Source: Thalassiosira profunda (Eukaryota; Bacillariophyta; Thalassiosirophyceae; Thalassiosirales; Thalassiosiraceae). From it: DNA of 10,120 nt. Location of the stretch: the NCBI GenBank assembly GCA_036939355.1, contig JALLAP010002346.1:1-10120 (forward strand), read 5' to 3'. The notes under the pieces are model-generated. The model was not told where the DNA came from and searched no databases. It saw nothing but the letters and a program-made list of their open reading frames with translations. This document shows positions 1 to 7,562 of this stretch, piece by piece. How positions within the stretch are numbered: the stretch's first letter is position 1; each line of letters begins with the position of its first letter. A program made the position numbers and the translations under genes.

Positions 1-2
1 CC

Positions 3-986
3 AGGCGCGTGAACAAAGTGATGTGGGAGCACATCTCGACAAGGGGTGATTGTGCGGAGGCGCCCACGCCGGTCCTGACCGATGCACCAACGCCTTCGCC
101 AACGCTTTCGCCAACGGCGGGATTAACTGATATGACGACCAGTCCTTCGCCGAAGCCGACAACTGCACTTCCAACGGTTGATATAGAAAGCGGGCCGCGC
201 ATCGAAGTAACGATACCCTCGTCGTTGGTCACGACGGCAACCGATCCCTCGACGGCCATTGTTCTGGGTTCCATGCAAGACGCGAACAAAAACAGCCTCG
301 AGGCGGCGCTGCGAAAGACGATCATGGACGTGGCAGAGCGTGGTCTTGACAAGTCGACGCAAAAGGTGCAGAAGGTGGTGATATTGGATATCATGGCAGT
401 AGACGAGGGTCCCATTCCGAGGTTGAAAGAGCGAATGCATCACGGCGACAGGGATTTGGCAGGCGACGAGCAGGGCCTGCAGACAGCACGAAGACTGGAG
501 GGATTCTTTGACGTGCAGTACGAGTTGCTGCTTGTGGAAAAGTGCAATGGAAACGGAGATTCTGGTGTCAATCGCAGCTGCGTGGGCCATTCCACCACGA
601 TGGCCACCGACGTGGCACTTTACTTGATCCAAGAGGTCGAAAACGGCGGCTTCACTTCCGCGCTGCAATCCAACGCCGCGACGTGCGGAAGCAACTGTGA
701 CGTCATAGCCAGCTCGTCTGTTGAAGCGGTGGAGGTTGACACGACCAACATTGTCGTTGTACCAATAGAACCCGTCACGACGGGTGTGCCGACAAGCAGG
801 CCAACTTCCGATGACAAGAAGCGGAAAAGGGGCAGCAAGGGGAGCAAGGCGAAAAGGGCTTATGACGCTGGCAGCAATGATAAGAGTGCCAAGGATACGG
901 CCAAAAGGAAGAGGAAGCGAAAGCATGCAGCAACAGCTAACCTGGCAAAGGGGGACTCATTCTTCAGCGATCAAAATCGCACATGA
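3..986 (+). CDS. PT-rich, SEA-like, Lys-tailed diatom-type protein (5' partial)
   Basis: The reading frame is open from the left window edge (first full codon at 3) to TGA at 984-986, so the 5' end is missing. The first ATG in frame is at 21, but nothing shows it is the true start. CCAG at positions 1-4 could be the end of an upstream intron. Order of the protein: a Pro/Thr/Ser linker built on near-perfect 12-nt repeats (87-98 and 99-110), then an alpha/beta-looking region of about 170 residues (from RIEVTIP to about ALQSNA). Cysteines occur in that region and just after it. A second short PT linker follows, then a basic tail with KKRKRGSKGSK and KRKRKRK clusters. The middle part resembles the SEA-like domains that follow PT linkers in many diatom surface proteins, but this is a judgement by eye. 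No membrane segment is visible in the part present. Function is unknown. The Lys/Ser/Gly tail could bind polyanions or act as a nuclear signal; neither is shown. Confidence 0.75.
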   Translation, partial: RRVNKVMWEHISTRGDCAEAPTPVLTDAPTPSPTLSPTAGLTDMTTSPSPKPTTALPTVDIESGPRIEVTIPSSLVTTATDPSTAIVLGSMQDANKNSLEAALRKTIMDVAERGLDKSTQKVQKVVILDIMAVDEGPIPRLKERMHHGDRDLAGDEQGLQTARRLEGFFDVQYELLLVEKCNGNGDSGVNRSCVGHSTTMATDVALYLIQEVENGGFTSALQSNAATCGSNCDVIASSSVEAVEVDTTNIVVVPIEPVTTGVPTSRPTSDDKKRKRGSKGSKAKRAYDAGSNDKSAKDTAKRKRKRKHAATANLAKGDSFFSDQNRT

Positions 987-1232
987 TTCCAAAGATGACA
1001 TGTTTGCGCTGTAGAATAAAATAAGTAACGAACACAGCTATATAATCGATGGACTTCCACGGCTCTGCACAATCGAAGTGATGCGCCATGATTCTACTGC
1101 CACTCAAGCCACTCAATTCTCAATCCCAAGACGATGTGCTTTGAGCTCTGTACCGCCTTACGTATTTCCCTAAACCGAACAGCGCCGTTGACGAAATCAC
1201 CAGAACCCCCGCTCCCTCAAATGCCACCGCAA
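987..1232. other. Convergent intergenic region, 3' ends of genes 1 and 2
   Basis: These 246 bases separate two stop codons facing each other. Apart from the AATAAA of gene 1 nothing distinctive is visible. No AATAAA was seen on the minus strand for gene 2, so that gene would use a variant or unrecognised signal. Open frames that run through here lack support. Confidence 0.5.
1015..1020 (+). terminator. Poly(A) signal AATAAA of gene 1
   Basis: A canonical AATAAA lies 28 bases after the stop codon at 984-986, in an A-rich stretch. This is the expected place for the cleavage signal of the first gene. Confidence 0.6.
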
Positions 1233-2051
1233 CTAACCGCTCCCGCTCTTCTGCATCACGTTTGTCACGACGTCCTTCAACAGAATCCCCGCCACGATCC
1301 AAATGGCGTACTGACTGACAAAGTTGACGACCTTCACGACCGGGCTCGGCTCGGGCGCGTACTGCGGTTCCCAGCTCGGATCCTCCCGCTTCCGCTGCGT
1401 GAATTTGATCCAGAGGTCGAGCATTTCCCCGTCCATGAGGAATTTGTCGACCTCGGCCTCGGCGTCGGATTGGGAGAATTTGGGAATGTCCGCTTGGAAT
1501 TTGGCGACGAGGTCCTCCCGGCTGGTACAAATGATGTGGAACGATTTGCAATGGACGTAAGAGCAGGTGACATCGACACATAGTAAAAATAACCCACGGT
1601 GATTCGCTTCTATTGCATCACGCTGTCGTCCAAATTTCCCTCTCCTACTGCTCCATCACCAAGTGCGTTTGCTGCAGCCCATCTGGGGCCCAAGCAATAC
1701 ACAGTCTCGTTCAACCTGACCATCACATCATACCACACATCATATGCACCCCATCACAAATAGAACTCACGTTCCAATGAACTCCAGCACCTCGTCGGGA
1801 TCGATTCCCAGCGCCAATTTATCCTCCGACTCCAACCCCAATAACTTCAATTGTTCCGGCTTGCCCATCGACGCCAGCTCGTCGGCCGTCAGCGTCGCGT
1901 GCAGTGGAGCAGCAGCTGCCGATCGCGGAGCGGATGTGGAGGAGGCGCCGCGGCCGCCGGCGAGTGCGCCCGCGGCCGCGGGCGGGGCGAATGCGTCGGC
2001 GCACGGCGAGAGGAGGATGGTGGAGGCGGCGAGGAGGGCGGGGGACTTCAT
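1233..2051 (-). CDS. Plastid-targeted single-pass membrane protein, two exons, 189 aa
   Basis: Exon 1 is 2051-1771 and exon 2 is 1521-1233, joined across a 249-nt intron. Exon 1 stops two bases into a codon and exon 2 supplies the third (Thr94), so the phase fits exactly. The N-terminus is a bipartite plastid presequence: a hydrophobic signal (residues 1-20) ends in ADA|FAPP, matching the ASAFAP motif with Phe at +1. An Ala/Ser/Gly/Arg-rich stretch without acidic residues follows to about 52. The mature part has a short acidic helical region (about 53-95), a KFQADIPKF / DAEAEVDKF region, a tryptophan-containing segment (WIKFTQRKREDPSW) and one hydrophobic segment at about 156-178 (VVNFVSQYAIWIVAGILL) with a short polar tail. 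I do not recognise a named family. The inference is a small membrane-anchored plastid protein. The start at 2051 has A at -3 and begins the signal peptide directly. Confidence 0.85.
1522..1770 (-). other. Intron of the plastid protein gene (249 nt)
   Basis: On the minus strand the donor is a perfect GTGAGT (after ...ATTGGAAC) and the acceptor is TTTGTACCAG. Reading through the donor meets TGA at once. Splicing restores one frame that ends in a membrane anchor, which supports the call. Confidence 0.85.
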
Positions 2052-2205
2052 CGTTGTCGTCGGCGATGATGGCGAGGCGGAGGGGCGGAGCAGTGAAAGA
2101 AGTGAGATTGAGGCAAATCAGAAATCGGCCGGATTCACTTCAACCTAGCGAGCTTCCACGTTGAAGCAAGCAAAAATATTTGCAAACTTTGACTTTGGAG
2201 GAACG
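2052..2205. promoter_or_regulatory. Shared divergent promoter region of genes 2 and 3
   Basis: Only 154 bases separate the head-to-head start codons at 2051 (-) and 2206 (+), so both promoters and 5' leaders must lie here or overlap the genes. The region is GC-rich towards gene 2, with a GGGGCGG box near 2090, and AT-rich towards gene 3 (about 2165-2195). No clear TATA box was seen. Both start codons are preceded by ACG. The arrangement suggests co-expression, which is inferred only. Confidence 0.5.
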
Positions 2206-3399
2206 ATGATGCTAAAGCAGTCCGCGGCCCTGCCTCCGTTGGCCGCGGCCCTCCTCTTCGCCTCCAGCGGAAGCGCCCTGTCGTTGGCGGGGGCGCCATC
2301 TTGTCTGCACCCTGCGTTTTCGCGCGGTGCATCCCCATGCCATCCATCAAGGTGCATTCGTCTCGATGTGCTGATGCCTCGCGCGTTCTCGGACTTTGAC
2401 AACGATTGTTTGCATTGCAGGAGCGGTGGATCTGTGCATCGTCGACCGACGTGGCCCTTGTTTGCCGCTGAAACAGGCGCAGACGAATTCAACGATGATG
2501 TCGCCTCTGCAACATCGAGCGAGGACGACGCAGCAAAGATACCCGCGCCCGAGCCACCGCGGTTCCTGGCGGCGGGGTACACCCTCGCCTCATTGGCCAA
2601 CGCCCTAGCCGCCCTGTTGCTGCTCTGGAACCTCCAATCGATCAATGCAGAGGCTCCCACGTTGTTCGGGCCCGCGGATGCGAGCAAACAAATAGCGTTG
2701 CGGTACCGGCCGAATATCTTGGCCACGTACACTGCGGGAGCATTGGGCCACCTCTTCCTCGGGGCGGGGACGTGCCACATCCTCGCCAACTCTGTAAGAT
2801 CCGGCCGACTGCGCACCTCGGGGACGTACCAGCGGCTAACAATGGGCACCCTCCTTTTTGGGACGGTGGGACTATTCAGCCTCCCGGGGGAGGCGGGGGG
2901 GTGCCTCCCCTCCCCGACGTTGTGCGGAGGCGCCATACTCGCGATGCAATTGGCCAAGATACTCGTGGCCCTGGCCTCGTTTGTGGGATGGGAGTATGCC
3001 GCCGGGGGCTTTGGTGCTCGCGGGAAGGGGAGGATGAAGAACATTGCGAGCGAAATTGGGCGGGGGTGCAAGAGTGTGTGGAAGGCGATGCCGGTGACGA
3101 TAGAGCGGCCGGCGACGTTCTACCGCACCTTCTTCGTTATTGTGACGTTGGGGAATGCGGCGTTCAATATCCCTGAGCTTGTGTTCAATTTGCAGAGTGG
3201 GATGGGGCTCTTCTCGCTTCCGGTCAGCTTGACGCTCTCCTCCGTTGCGAGATTGGGCCTGCTGTCTTCCATTTTGTACGTGCTCAAGGACGGTGCGGAA
3301 AGGAAAAGGCTTGAAGGGGGCACGTTCATCAAACTGAATCTGATGGTTGGACTTTTTGCCCTTGGGCGGAGGGATGCAACTCAGATCAGAGCTTCATAA
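2206..3399 (+). CDS. Polytopic membrane protein with signal and probable transit peptide
   Basis: The ATG pair at 2206/2209 is chosen because it starts a clear signal peptide (MMLKQSAALPPLAAALLFASSGSA). The open frame reaches back to at least 2161 without another ATG. The unspliced product has 397 residues. Residues after the signal look like a plastid transit region up to about 88. An acidic linker follows (about 92-115), then six or seven hydrophobic segments at roughly 120-143, 170-196, 211-226, 239-262, 306-330, 333-360 and possibly 375-387. Basic loops (around 197-210 and 271-290) separate them. No catalytic motif is visible and I do not recognise the family. Position +1 after the likely signal cleavage is Leu rather than the usual Phe, which weakens the plastid call. 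A 69-nt segment at 2352-2420 looks like an intron; without it the protein would be 374 residues. The next gene lies 447 bases downstream on the same strand. Confidence 0.8.
   Translation: MMLKQSAALPPLAAALLFASSGSALSLAGAPSCLHPAFSRGASPCHPSRCIRLDVLMPRAFSDFDNDCLHCRSGGSVHRRPTWPLFAAETGADEFNDDVASATSSEDDAAKIPAPEPPRFLAAGYTLASLANALAALLLLWNLQSINAEAPTLFGPADASKQIALRYRPNILATYTAGALGHLFLGAGTCHILANSVRSGRLRTSGTYQRLTMGTLLFGTVGLFSLPGEAGGCLPSPTLCGGAILAMQLAKILVALASFVGWEYAAGGFGARGKGRMKNIASEIGRGCKSVWKAMPVTIERPATFYRTFFVIVTLGNAAFNIPELVFNLQSGMGLFSLPVSLTLSSVARLGLLSSILYVLKDGAERKRLEGGTFIKLNLMVGLFALGRRDATQIRAS
2352..2420 (+). other. Probable in-frame intron (69 nt) in gene 3
   Basis: The segment starts after AAG with GTGCAT and ends TTTGCATTGCAG. 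Its length is a multiple of three and it has no stop, so an ORF finder reads through it. A branch-like TTGAC places an A about 21 nt before the acceptor, close to the 20 nt spacing of the TACTAAC intron in gene 4. SEC16 in this window uses a similar GTGCGT donor. Removing it deletes 23 residues that hold all the acidic residues of the supposed transit peptide. It may instead be coding or alternatively retained. Confidence 0.55.
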
Positions 3400-3656
3400 A
3401 ATGAATAATTACCTAGGTCAATCGGTGGCATGACCAAGTCTGAAGCCGTGGAGGAGGCCCTTGAGTTGCTCTACGAAGGTTGCCCAGGGAGTGGCTGACG
3501 GACCGTTCAACGCGAGAAAGGCGGCCGATAAACTTTTGTTCGGTGTCTTGTTTCTCAACAACGGCATCCTGTGCAGCTGGCAAAGATGGGCGTGATTCAA
3601 CGGAGAGACGAGATCGATCCGGACGCGGACCCGCCACTCCGAGTTATATTTTGACC

Positions 3657-3678
3657 GAAGTTTCGGGGGCCTGCTTTT
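3657..3678 (+). repeat. 22-nt direct repeat, copy 1
   Basis: The core GAAGTTTCGGG-G-GCCTGCTTT matches the copy at 3749-3770 except for two positions (the G/A in the middle and the last base). Confidence 0.5.
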
Positions 3679-3748
3679 CGAATTTAGCAAATCTGACCTT
3701 GCGTCCAGATTTCATTATTGGGATTTAGATCGATCAGGACCCTCGAGT

Positions 3749-3770
3749 GAAGTTTCGGGAGCCTGCTTTA
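3749..3770 (+). repeat. 22-nt direct repeat, copy 2
   Basis: This is the second copy of the element at 3657-3678, 92 bases downstream and about 77 bases before the start codon of gene 4, a plausible position for a promoter element. Confidence 0.5.
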
Positions 3771-3846
3771 AAGGAAATTTTCGGGTGGGTTCGAATTTTC
3801 AAAGGAATTTCGGCTGTCTTGGGAGGCACAGAGCGGCTTTTCAACA

Positions 3847-6049
3847 ATGAGAGGCCTCTCGACGCTGATTGCCGCCGCGGCATGCGCCGAGGCGTACCGC
3901 ATCAAGGGGAGCGAGGACGAGCACAAGCCCTTCGTTCCGTACGAGCGCGGATTCGTCCAAAACGCGCAAGACCCCGAATCCGCTGCCCGCGCCCCGGTAA
4001 ACCAAGGCTACGCGCGATCCGTCCTCCTCAGCGGCACCATCGGCGAGAACCGCCTCTTCTCCTGTCCCAAAATGATGGGCCCATTTGAGGATGGGCAACA
4101 TCATTGCGGCAGCCCGGCGCACGGGTACTGCGATCGCCGATCCGGGGTTTGCTTCTGCAACGAGGGCTATTCGGGAGAAGCGTGCGAGGAATGCGCCCCG
4201 ACCCACTTCGAGGTGGGCGGGCTGTGCTATCCCAAGCGGCTGTGTCCGGGGGACTGCTCGAATGCCGGCGAGTGCAATTATCTGACGGGGACGTGCGAGT
4301 GCGCCGACCACCGGGAAGGAGAGGATTGCTCGGCGTCCAAATGCTCGAGGTTTCATCGGTTCTGCACGCATTGCAACGACGACGGGTGCCTCCAGTGCGA
4401 GGATGGGTGGAGCGTCGATGCGAGCGCTTTGCATGGAAATCAGTGCGAGCCGTGCTGGCGCTACGATCCGCGATGTCGGGATTGCAACGCGGAAACGTGC
4501 ACGTCGTGCGTCGACTTGCTGCTGCTGTCCATCCATCGATCCGGTCGACGACCGCAAGATCCTCCGCTGCCCGTCGACGAGCTCACGCGCGAACTCTCCG
4601 TCACAGTGCCCTTTGGAAGTCAGCAGGCGGACGCCTTTTACGACGCCGAGCACTACTTCTTGGTGGATCCGGCGCGGGTGCCCCTGAACGAGTCGGCGGT
4701 TCAGTGCCATCAGGGACTGAATATGGATGACTCCACCACGTGCTTCCCGTACAACCAGACATCGCACCGAATGTGCGGCAACCACGGCACTATCACGTTC
4801 GAGTCGCCGGAGTACGCCATCCAGGAGGACGAGAAGCAGATACGCCTCACCCTCCAGCGATCCGGCGGCGGGGTGGGGGAGGTGGCCGTGTCGTACTCGA
4901 TATATCCCATCACTGCGGGTTACGAGGACGTGACAAGCACGGCGTACTACACGGGGAAGGAGACAGTTGTGTTTCGGAGCGGGCAGATCAAGGCATCTTT
5001 CCTCGTGACCGTCAACGACGACCGGCTCTTGGTGAGTCTGATGTGCTGTGATGTGCAATGCATGCCGCTTTGAACAGTACTAACCCATTCTCCACTTTCG
5101 CAGGAAGCAAACGAGACCTTCTCGGTCCATCTGTCGAACCCTACGGGATCAGCGCGGCTGGGCACTCAAAGCAGAACCATTGTCACCATCATTGACGACG
5201 ACGACGAGCGCAGCTGCTCGAACGAAACTTCTTTGGGGCACGGTCGGCGCGATTTGGGGTACGTCGAGGCGGGATCCGCAGTCGAATTCAACGTCATTGC
5301 AAAGTCGTGCGCAGAAAGTCGCCAGGAGGTCGGTGGGGACGTGTTGAGAGTCGAGGCGCGCAAAGTTGGGGCTGACAATGTTCTTGATGGCTTTGATGCT
5401 CCCGTGACGGTGGGAAACTGCAGAGATTTGGACGACGGGAGCTATGCATGCAATGTGGACGCCTCTGCAAATGGAAATTACGAGATGGACGTGTATCAGC
5501 TCATTCCGGGCGGGCTCCAAGGCCACTATTTCACGGACAGCTACCTCAGCACCGAGAGGCTCGACATGGTCAGAACAGATGCGGTGGTCAATTTCACGTG
5601 GGGGTTGGGAGCGGTGACGACCTTTGGGCGGGACCACGTGTCGGTCCGATGGGAGGGCTACGTCGTGCCTTCGTTTTCGGAGACGCACACCTTTTGGATC
5701 GACATTGATGACCACGCGAGACTGTGGGTCGATGGAAGTTTGCTGATCGACTCGTGGGCGTTCTCTTCCTCTCCGGGCCTCTTGCACGCAGAGCACGATC
5801 TCACGGAGCTCGAGCCAGCAGAGATTGTTCTCGAATACCGCGAGGTTCTCGGCAACGCGACGGCGAGATTGTTGTGGTCGTCGGCAAGCACCCCCATCGC
5901 CGCCATACCGTCAACTGCTCTGCATTACAAGGTGTGTGTCATCTCGCTCAATCAACTGTTATGATGAGTCCACTCTCACGCATTTCCATCTCTCTTCTCC
6001 ACAGGAGCACATTCGGGGCAGTCCGTTCTCTTTTGCAGTCTTTGGCTAA
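3847..6049 (+). CDS. Secreted EGF-like / Calx-beta / filamin-PA14 protein, three exons, 685 aa
   Basis: Exons are 3847-5031, 5104-5931 and 6005-6049, both introns in phase 0. Residues 1-16 form a signal peptide (MRGLSTLIAAAACAEA). Residues about 73-221 are Cys-rich with EGF-like spacing (GYCDRRSGVCFCNEGYSGEAC; GECNYLTGTCEC), then TNFR/furin-like CxxC pairs. Residues about 315-428 form a Calx-beta domain that ends in the usual acidic run DDDD and is interrupted by intron 1. Residues about 446-527 match the first part of a filamin (ABP280) repeat (EAGSAVEFNV, EVGGDV, DDGSYACNV, GNYEMDVY). A PA14 domain follows at about 531-668, with GGLQGHYF at its start and the hallmark LWVDGSLLIDSW. The last exon encodes EHIRGSPFSFAVFG, the closing strand of the filamin repeat. 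No membrane segment follows. The likely role is carbohydrate or matrix adhesion outside the cell. The start has A at -3 and leads straight into the signal peptide. Confidence 0.85.
5032..5103 (+). other. Intron 1 of gene 4 (72 nt)
   Basis: The donor is GTGAGT and the acceptor CACTTTCGCAG. A perfect TACTAAC branch site lies at 5078-5084 with its A 20 nt before the acceptor end. Read-through hits TGA at 5071-5073 inside the Calx-beta domain; splicing completes the domain. Confidence 0.92.
5932..6004 (+). other. Intron 2 of gene 4 (73 nt)
   Basis: The donor is AAG|GTGTGT and the acceptor is a pyrimidine tract ending TTCTCCACAG. The length is not a multiple of three. Splicing joins ...ALHYK to EHIRGSPF, which fits the end of a filamin repeat far better than the read-through ending VCVISLNQLL. 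Confidence 0.88.
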
Positions 6050-6055
6050 AATAAA
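6050..6055 (+). terminator. Poly(A) signal AATAAA of gene 4
   Basis: AATAAA follows the TAA stop (6047-6049) directly. Cleavage would be expected within the 79 bases that separate this gene from the convergent LRR gene. Confidence 0.6.
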
Positions 6056-6128
6056 CGGGAGACCGAAGTATCTTTGTGTCCGATCTCGTTCATGCATGAG
6101 CACAGAACATCCTGTTCTCGCTTCTCTT

Positions 6129-7562
6129 TCATTTCCCCGTCTGCGCGGATTTCTTGTTCACCCCTAGAATGCTTTCGGTGGTCAACTCCGGCATGCCTCG
6201 TGTAAATTGATAGATCGCTGCGAGTTTCCTCTTCCGGTTGCATTCCTCGGCTTCTATCCCATATGCGGCAGCCCTCTCGAACCAGCTGACAACAAATGGC
6301 AACACCTTCAAGTCCCACTCGAACAGAGGTTGCATGTCGAAATCGTCGTGATACAATAAGACTTTTCTGAAAGCGACTCTCTTCTTGTCATTCTCTCGGT
6401 TCAAGGAAAAAGAATCTACCAACTGATCAGGCAGATTCCCTATGAAATTCCTGCGGCTGCGGCCTAAAGTGTGCAGGGTGTGGTTGGATAGAAACGTGCT
6501 GTTGACGCTGGAAGTATCGCAGAGGACTTTCGAGAAAGCCACCCAGCTCTCCCCTGTGACTCCTTCGCTGTCGTGTCCACGATCGCGGCAAAGATACAAC
6601 CTTTCCAGCCCTCTGTTGTGTGCCAAGGCGGTTGCAAAAATGACTGCAATCTCATCGACGATGCCATTTCCCATGAGATTTAGCAATGCGAGGCGTGAGT
6701 TGGGATCTTTCAACAGAGTCGAGAGGGCGCGCCACCCTCTGGCTGTGATGGAAGGGTTCGTGGCAAGTTGAAGCTGACGCAGGCATCTGCAATGAGCAAG
6801 GCCGTCCACCAGGGCTTCTACCCCCGTGTCGTCGATGTTGTTTTGGTTGAGATTGAGCTGTTGCATTCCAGCAGATGCTTGCTGCAAAAGGCCCGACAAG
6901 GCTATGCAGCAAGCATTTCTGCCCATGACGAAACGCCTAAATTGAAGCTCTTCCAGCTGCGGGTGCATTTTCAGCGCCTCAATGTTGGCTACGATGGACT
7001 CTTCGTCATCATATCGATCATCATCGATAAGATCGCCGAACGAAGCCAGTCCGCCGAGAGAAACCTTTATCAGGGACTTTCCCTCCCCCAAAGCCAGCGA
7101 GAGTGCACGGTATTGCTCGGCATTCATCTGGCACCAGTACGACTCAAACACGTCCACATTAGGGCTGGCTTTGAAGAATGGCATGAGCATCTGGGAGAGA
7201 GCGCGCGGACAGTGTCCCTGCAGAAGCAGCACTTTCTGAATTGATCTGTTGCCCGGCAGCCCCACAAAAAATGACTCGACGACATCAACGTCGAACTCTT
7301 CTTCAATCGAAAAGCTGAGTCTTGTAATTTGGGTGCTCCTGCTCACATATTGTCCCAGAACGCCCATCTCGCGAGCATCGAGACGGCACCAGCAGACTTG
7401 GTTATCTCCGCCGTCAATGAAACTAACGCCGTAATCCTGCACACGTACTTCATCGAAATTTGGCTCGTCGTCTCTGAGCCGACGGAGTATATCCGCGAAG
7501 ACCTCGTTGGAGGTGATGTCAGAGATGTCGACGGTTATGGCCATCGCCGAGGAGCCGCACAT
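6129..7562 (-). CDS. Leucine-rich repeat (ribonuclease-inhibitor type) protein, diatom family
   Basis: The open frame is uninterrupted. I place the start at 7562 (477 aa); an ATG at 7544 with better context (GCGATGG) would give 471 aa. The frame stays open up to an ATG at 7799, but that extension is Pro/Arg-rich and looks like untranslated leader. The N-terminus (about 13-40, ITSNEVFADILRRLRDDEPNFDEVRV) opens like many diatom LRR proteins. Residues about 80-230 are degenerate repeats. About 232-326 are clear RI-type repeats (MQQLNLNQNNIDDTGVEAL; LRQLQLATNPSI; LALLNLMGNGI). The C-terminal part (about 392-461) has the basic NDKKRVAFRKV helix and the LKVLPFVVSWFERAA ... IYQFTRGMPEL motif, which from memory recurs in this family. 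There is no signal peptide or membrane segment, so the protein is probably cytosolic and binds another protein. The partner is unknown. Confidence 0.82.
   Translation of the reverse strand: MCGSSAMAITVDISDITSNEVFADILRRLRDDEPNFDEVRVQDYGVSFIDGGDNQVCWCRLDAREMGVLGQYVSRSTQITRLSFSIEEEFDVDVVESFFVGLPGNRSIQKVLLLQGHCPRALSQMLMPFFKASPNVDVFESYWCQMNAEQYRALSLALGEGKSLIKVSLGGLASFGDLIDDDRYDDEESIVANIEALKMHPQLEELQFRRFVMGRNACCIALSGLLQQASAGMQQLNLNQNNIDDTGVEALVDGLAHCRCLRQLQLATNPSITARGWRALSTLLKDPNSRLALLNLMGNGIVDEIAVIFATALAHNRGLERLYLCRDRGHDSEGVTGESWVAFSKVLCDTSSVNSTFLSNHTLHTLGRSRRNFIGNLPDQLVDSFSLNRENDKKRVAFRKVLLYHDDFDMQPLFEWDLKVLPFVVSWFERAAAYGIEAEECNRKRKLAAIYQFTRGMPELTTESILGVNKKSAQTGK

Larger units (their letters stand above)
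3400..3846. promoter_or_regulatory. Intergenic region, gene 3 3' end and gene 4 promoter, with imperfect direct repeats
   Basis: These 447 bases hold the 3' leader of gene 3 and the upstream region of gene 4. No open frame here looks real. A 22-nt element is repeated (3657-3678 and 3749-3770, 20 of 22 identical), and AGATCGATC occurs ahead of each copy (near 3611 and 3727). Further TTTCGG words follow at about 3778 and 3808. These could be regulatory sites of gene 4. Confidence 0.4.

Noticed and set aside
123..926. Minus-strand open frame of 267 codons under gene 1
   Set aside because: It is antisense to a frame with PT repeats and a coherent domain order. Its translation is rich in Arg, His and Cys without any domain or signal, typical of a shadow frame in GC-rich DNA.
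1120..1581. Open frames on both strands over exon 2 and the intron of gene 2
   Set aside because: They run across the intron boundary at 1521/1522 in other frames, and only the spliced frame gives a presequence plus a membrane anchor.
2145..3071. Minus-strand open frame of 308 codons opposite gene 3
   Set aside because: The plus strand has a signal peptide and regular membrane segments; the minus product has no consistent structure and its length follows from base composition.
3413..3728. Short open frames (74-90 codons) on both strands between genes 3 and 4
   Set aside because: They overlap each other, show no domain or signal, and coincide with the repeated promoter-like elements.
3841..5058. 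Minus-strand open frame of 405 codons opposite exon 1 of gene 4
   Set aside because: It exactly mirrors the exon that encodes a signal peptide, EGF-like and Calx-beta sequence. The antisense product shows no recognisable features.
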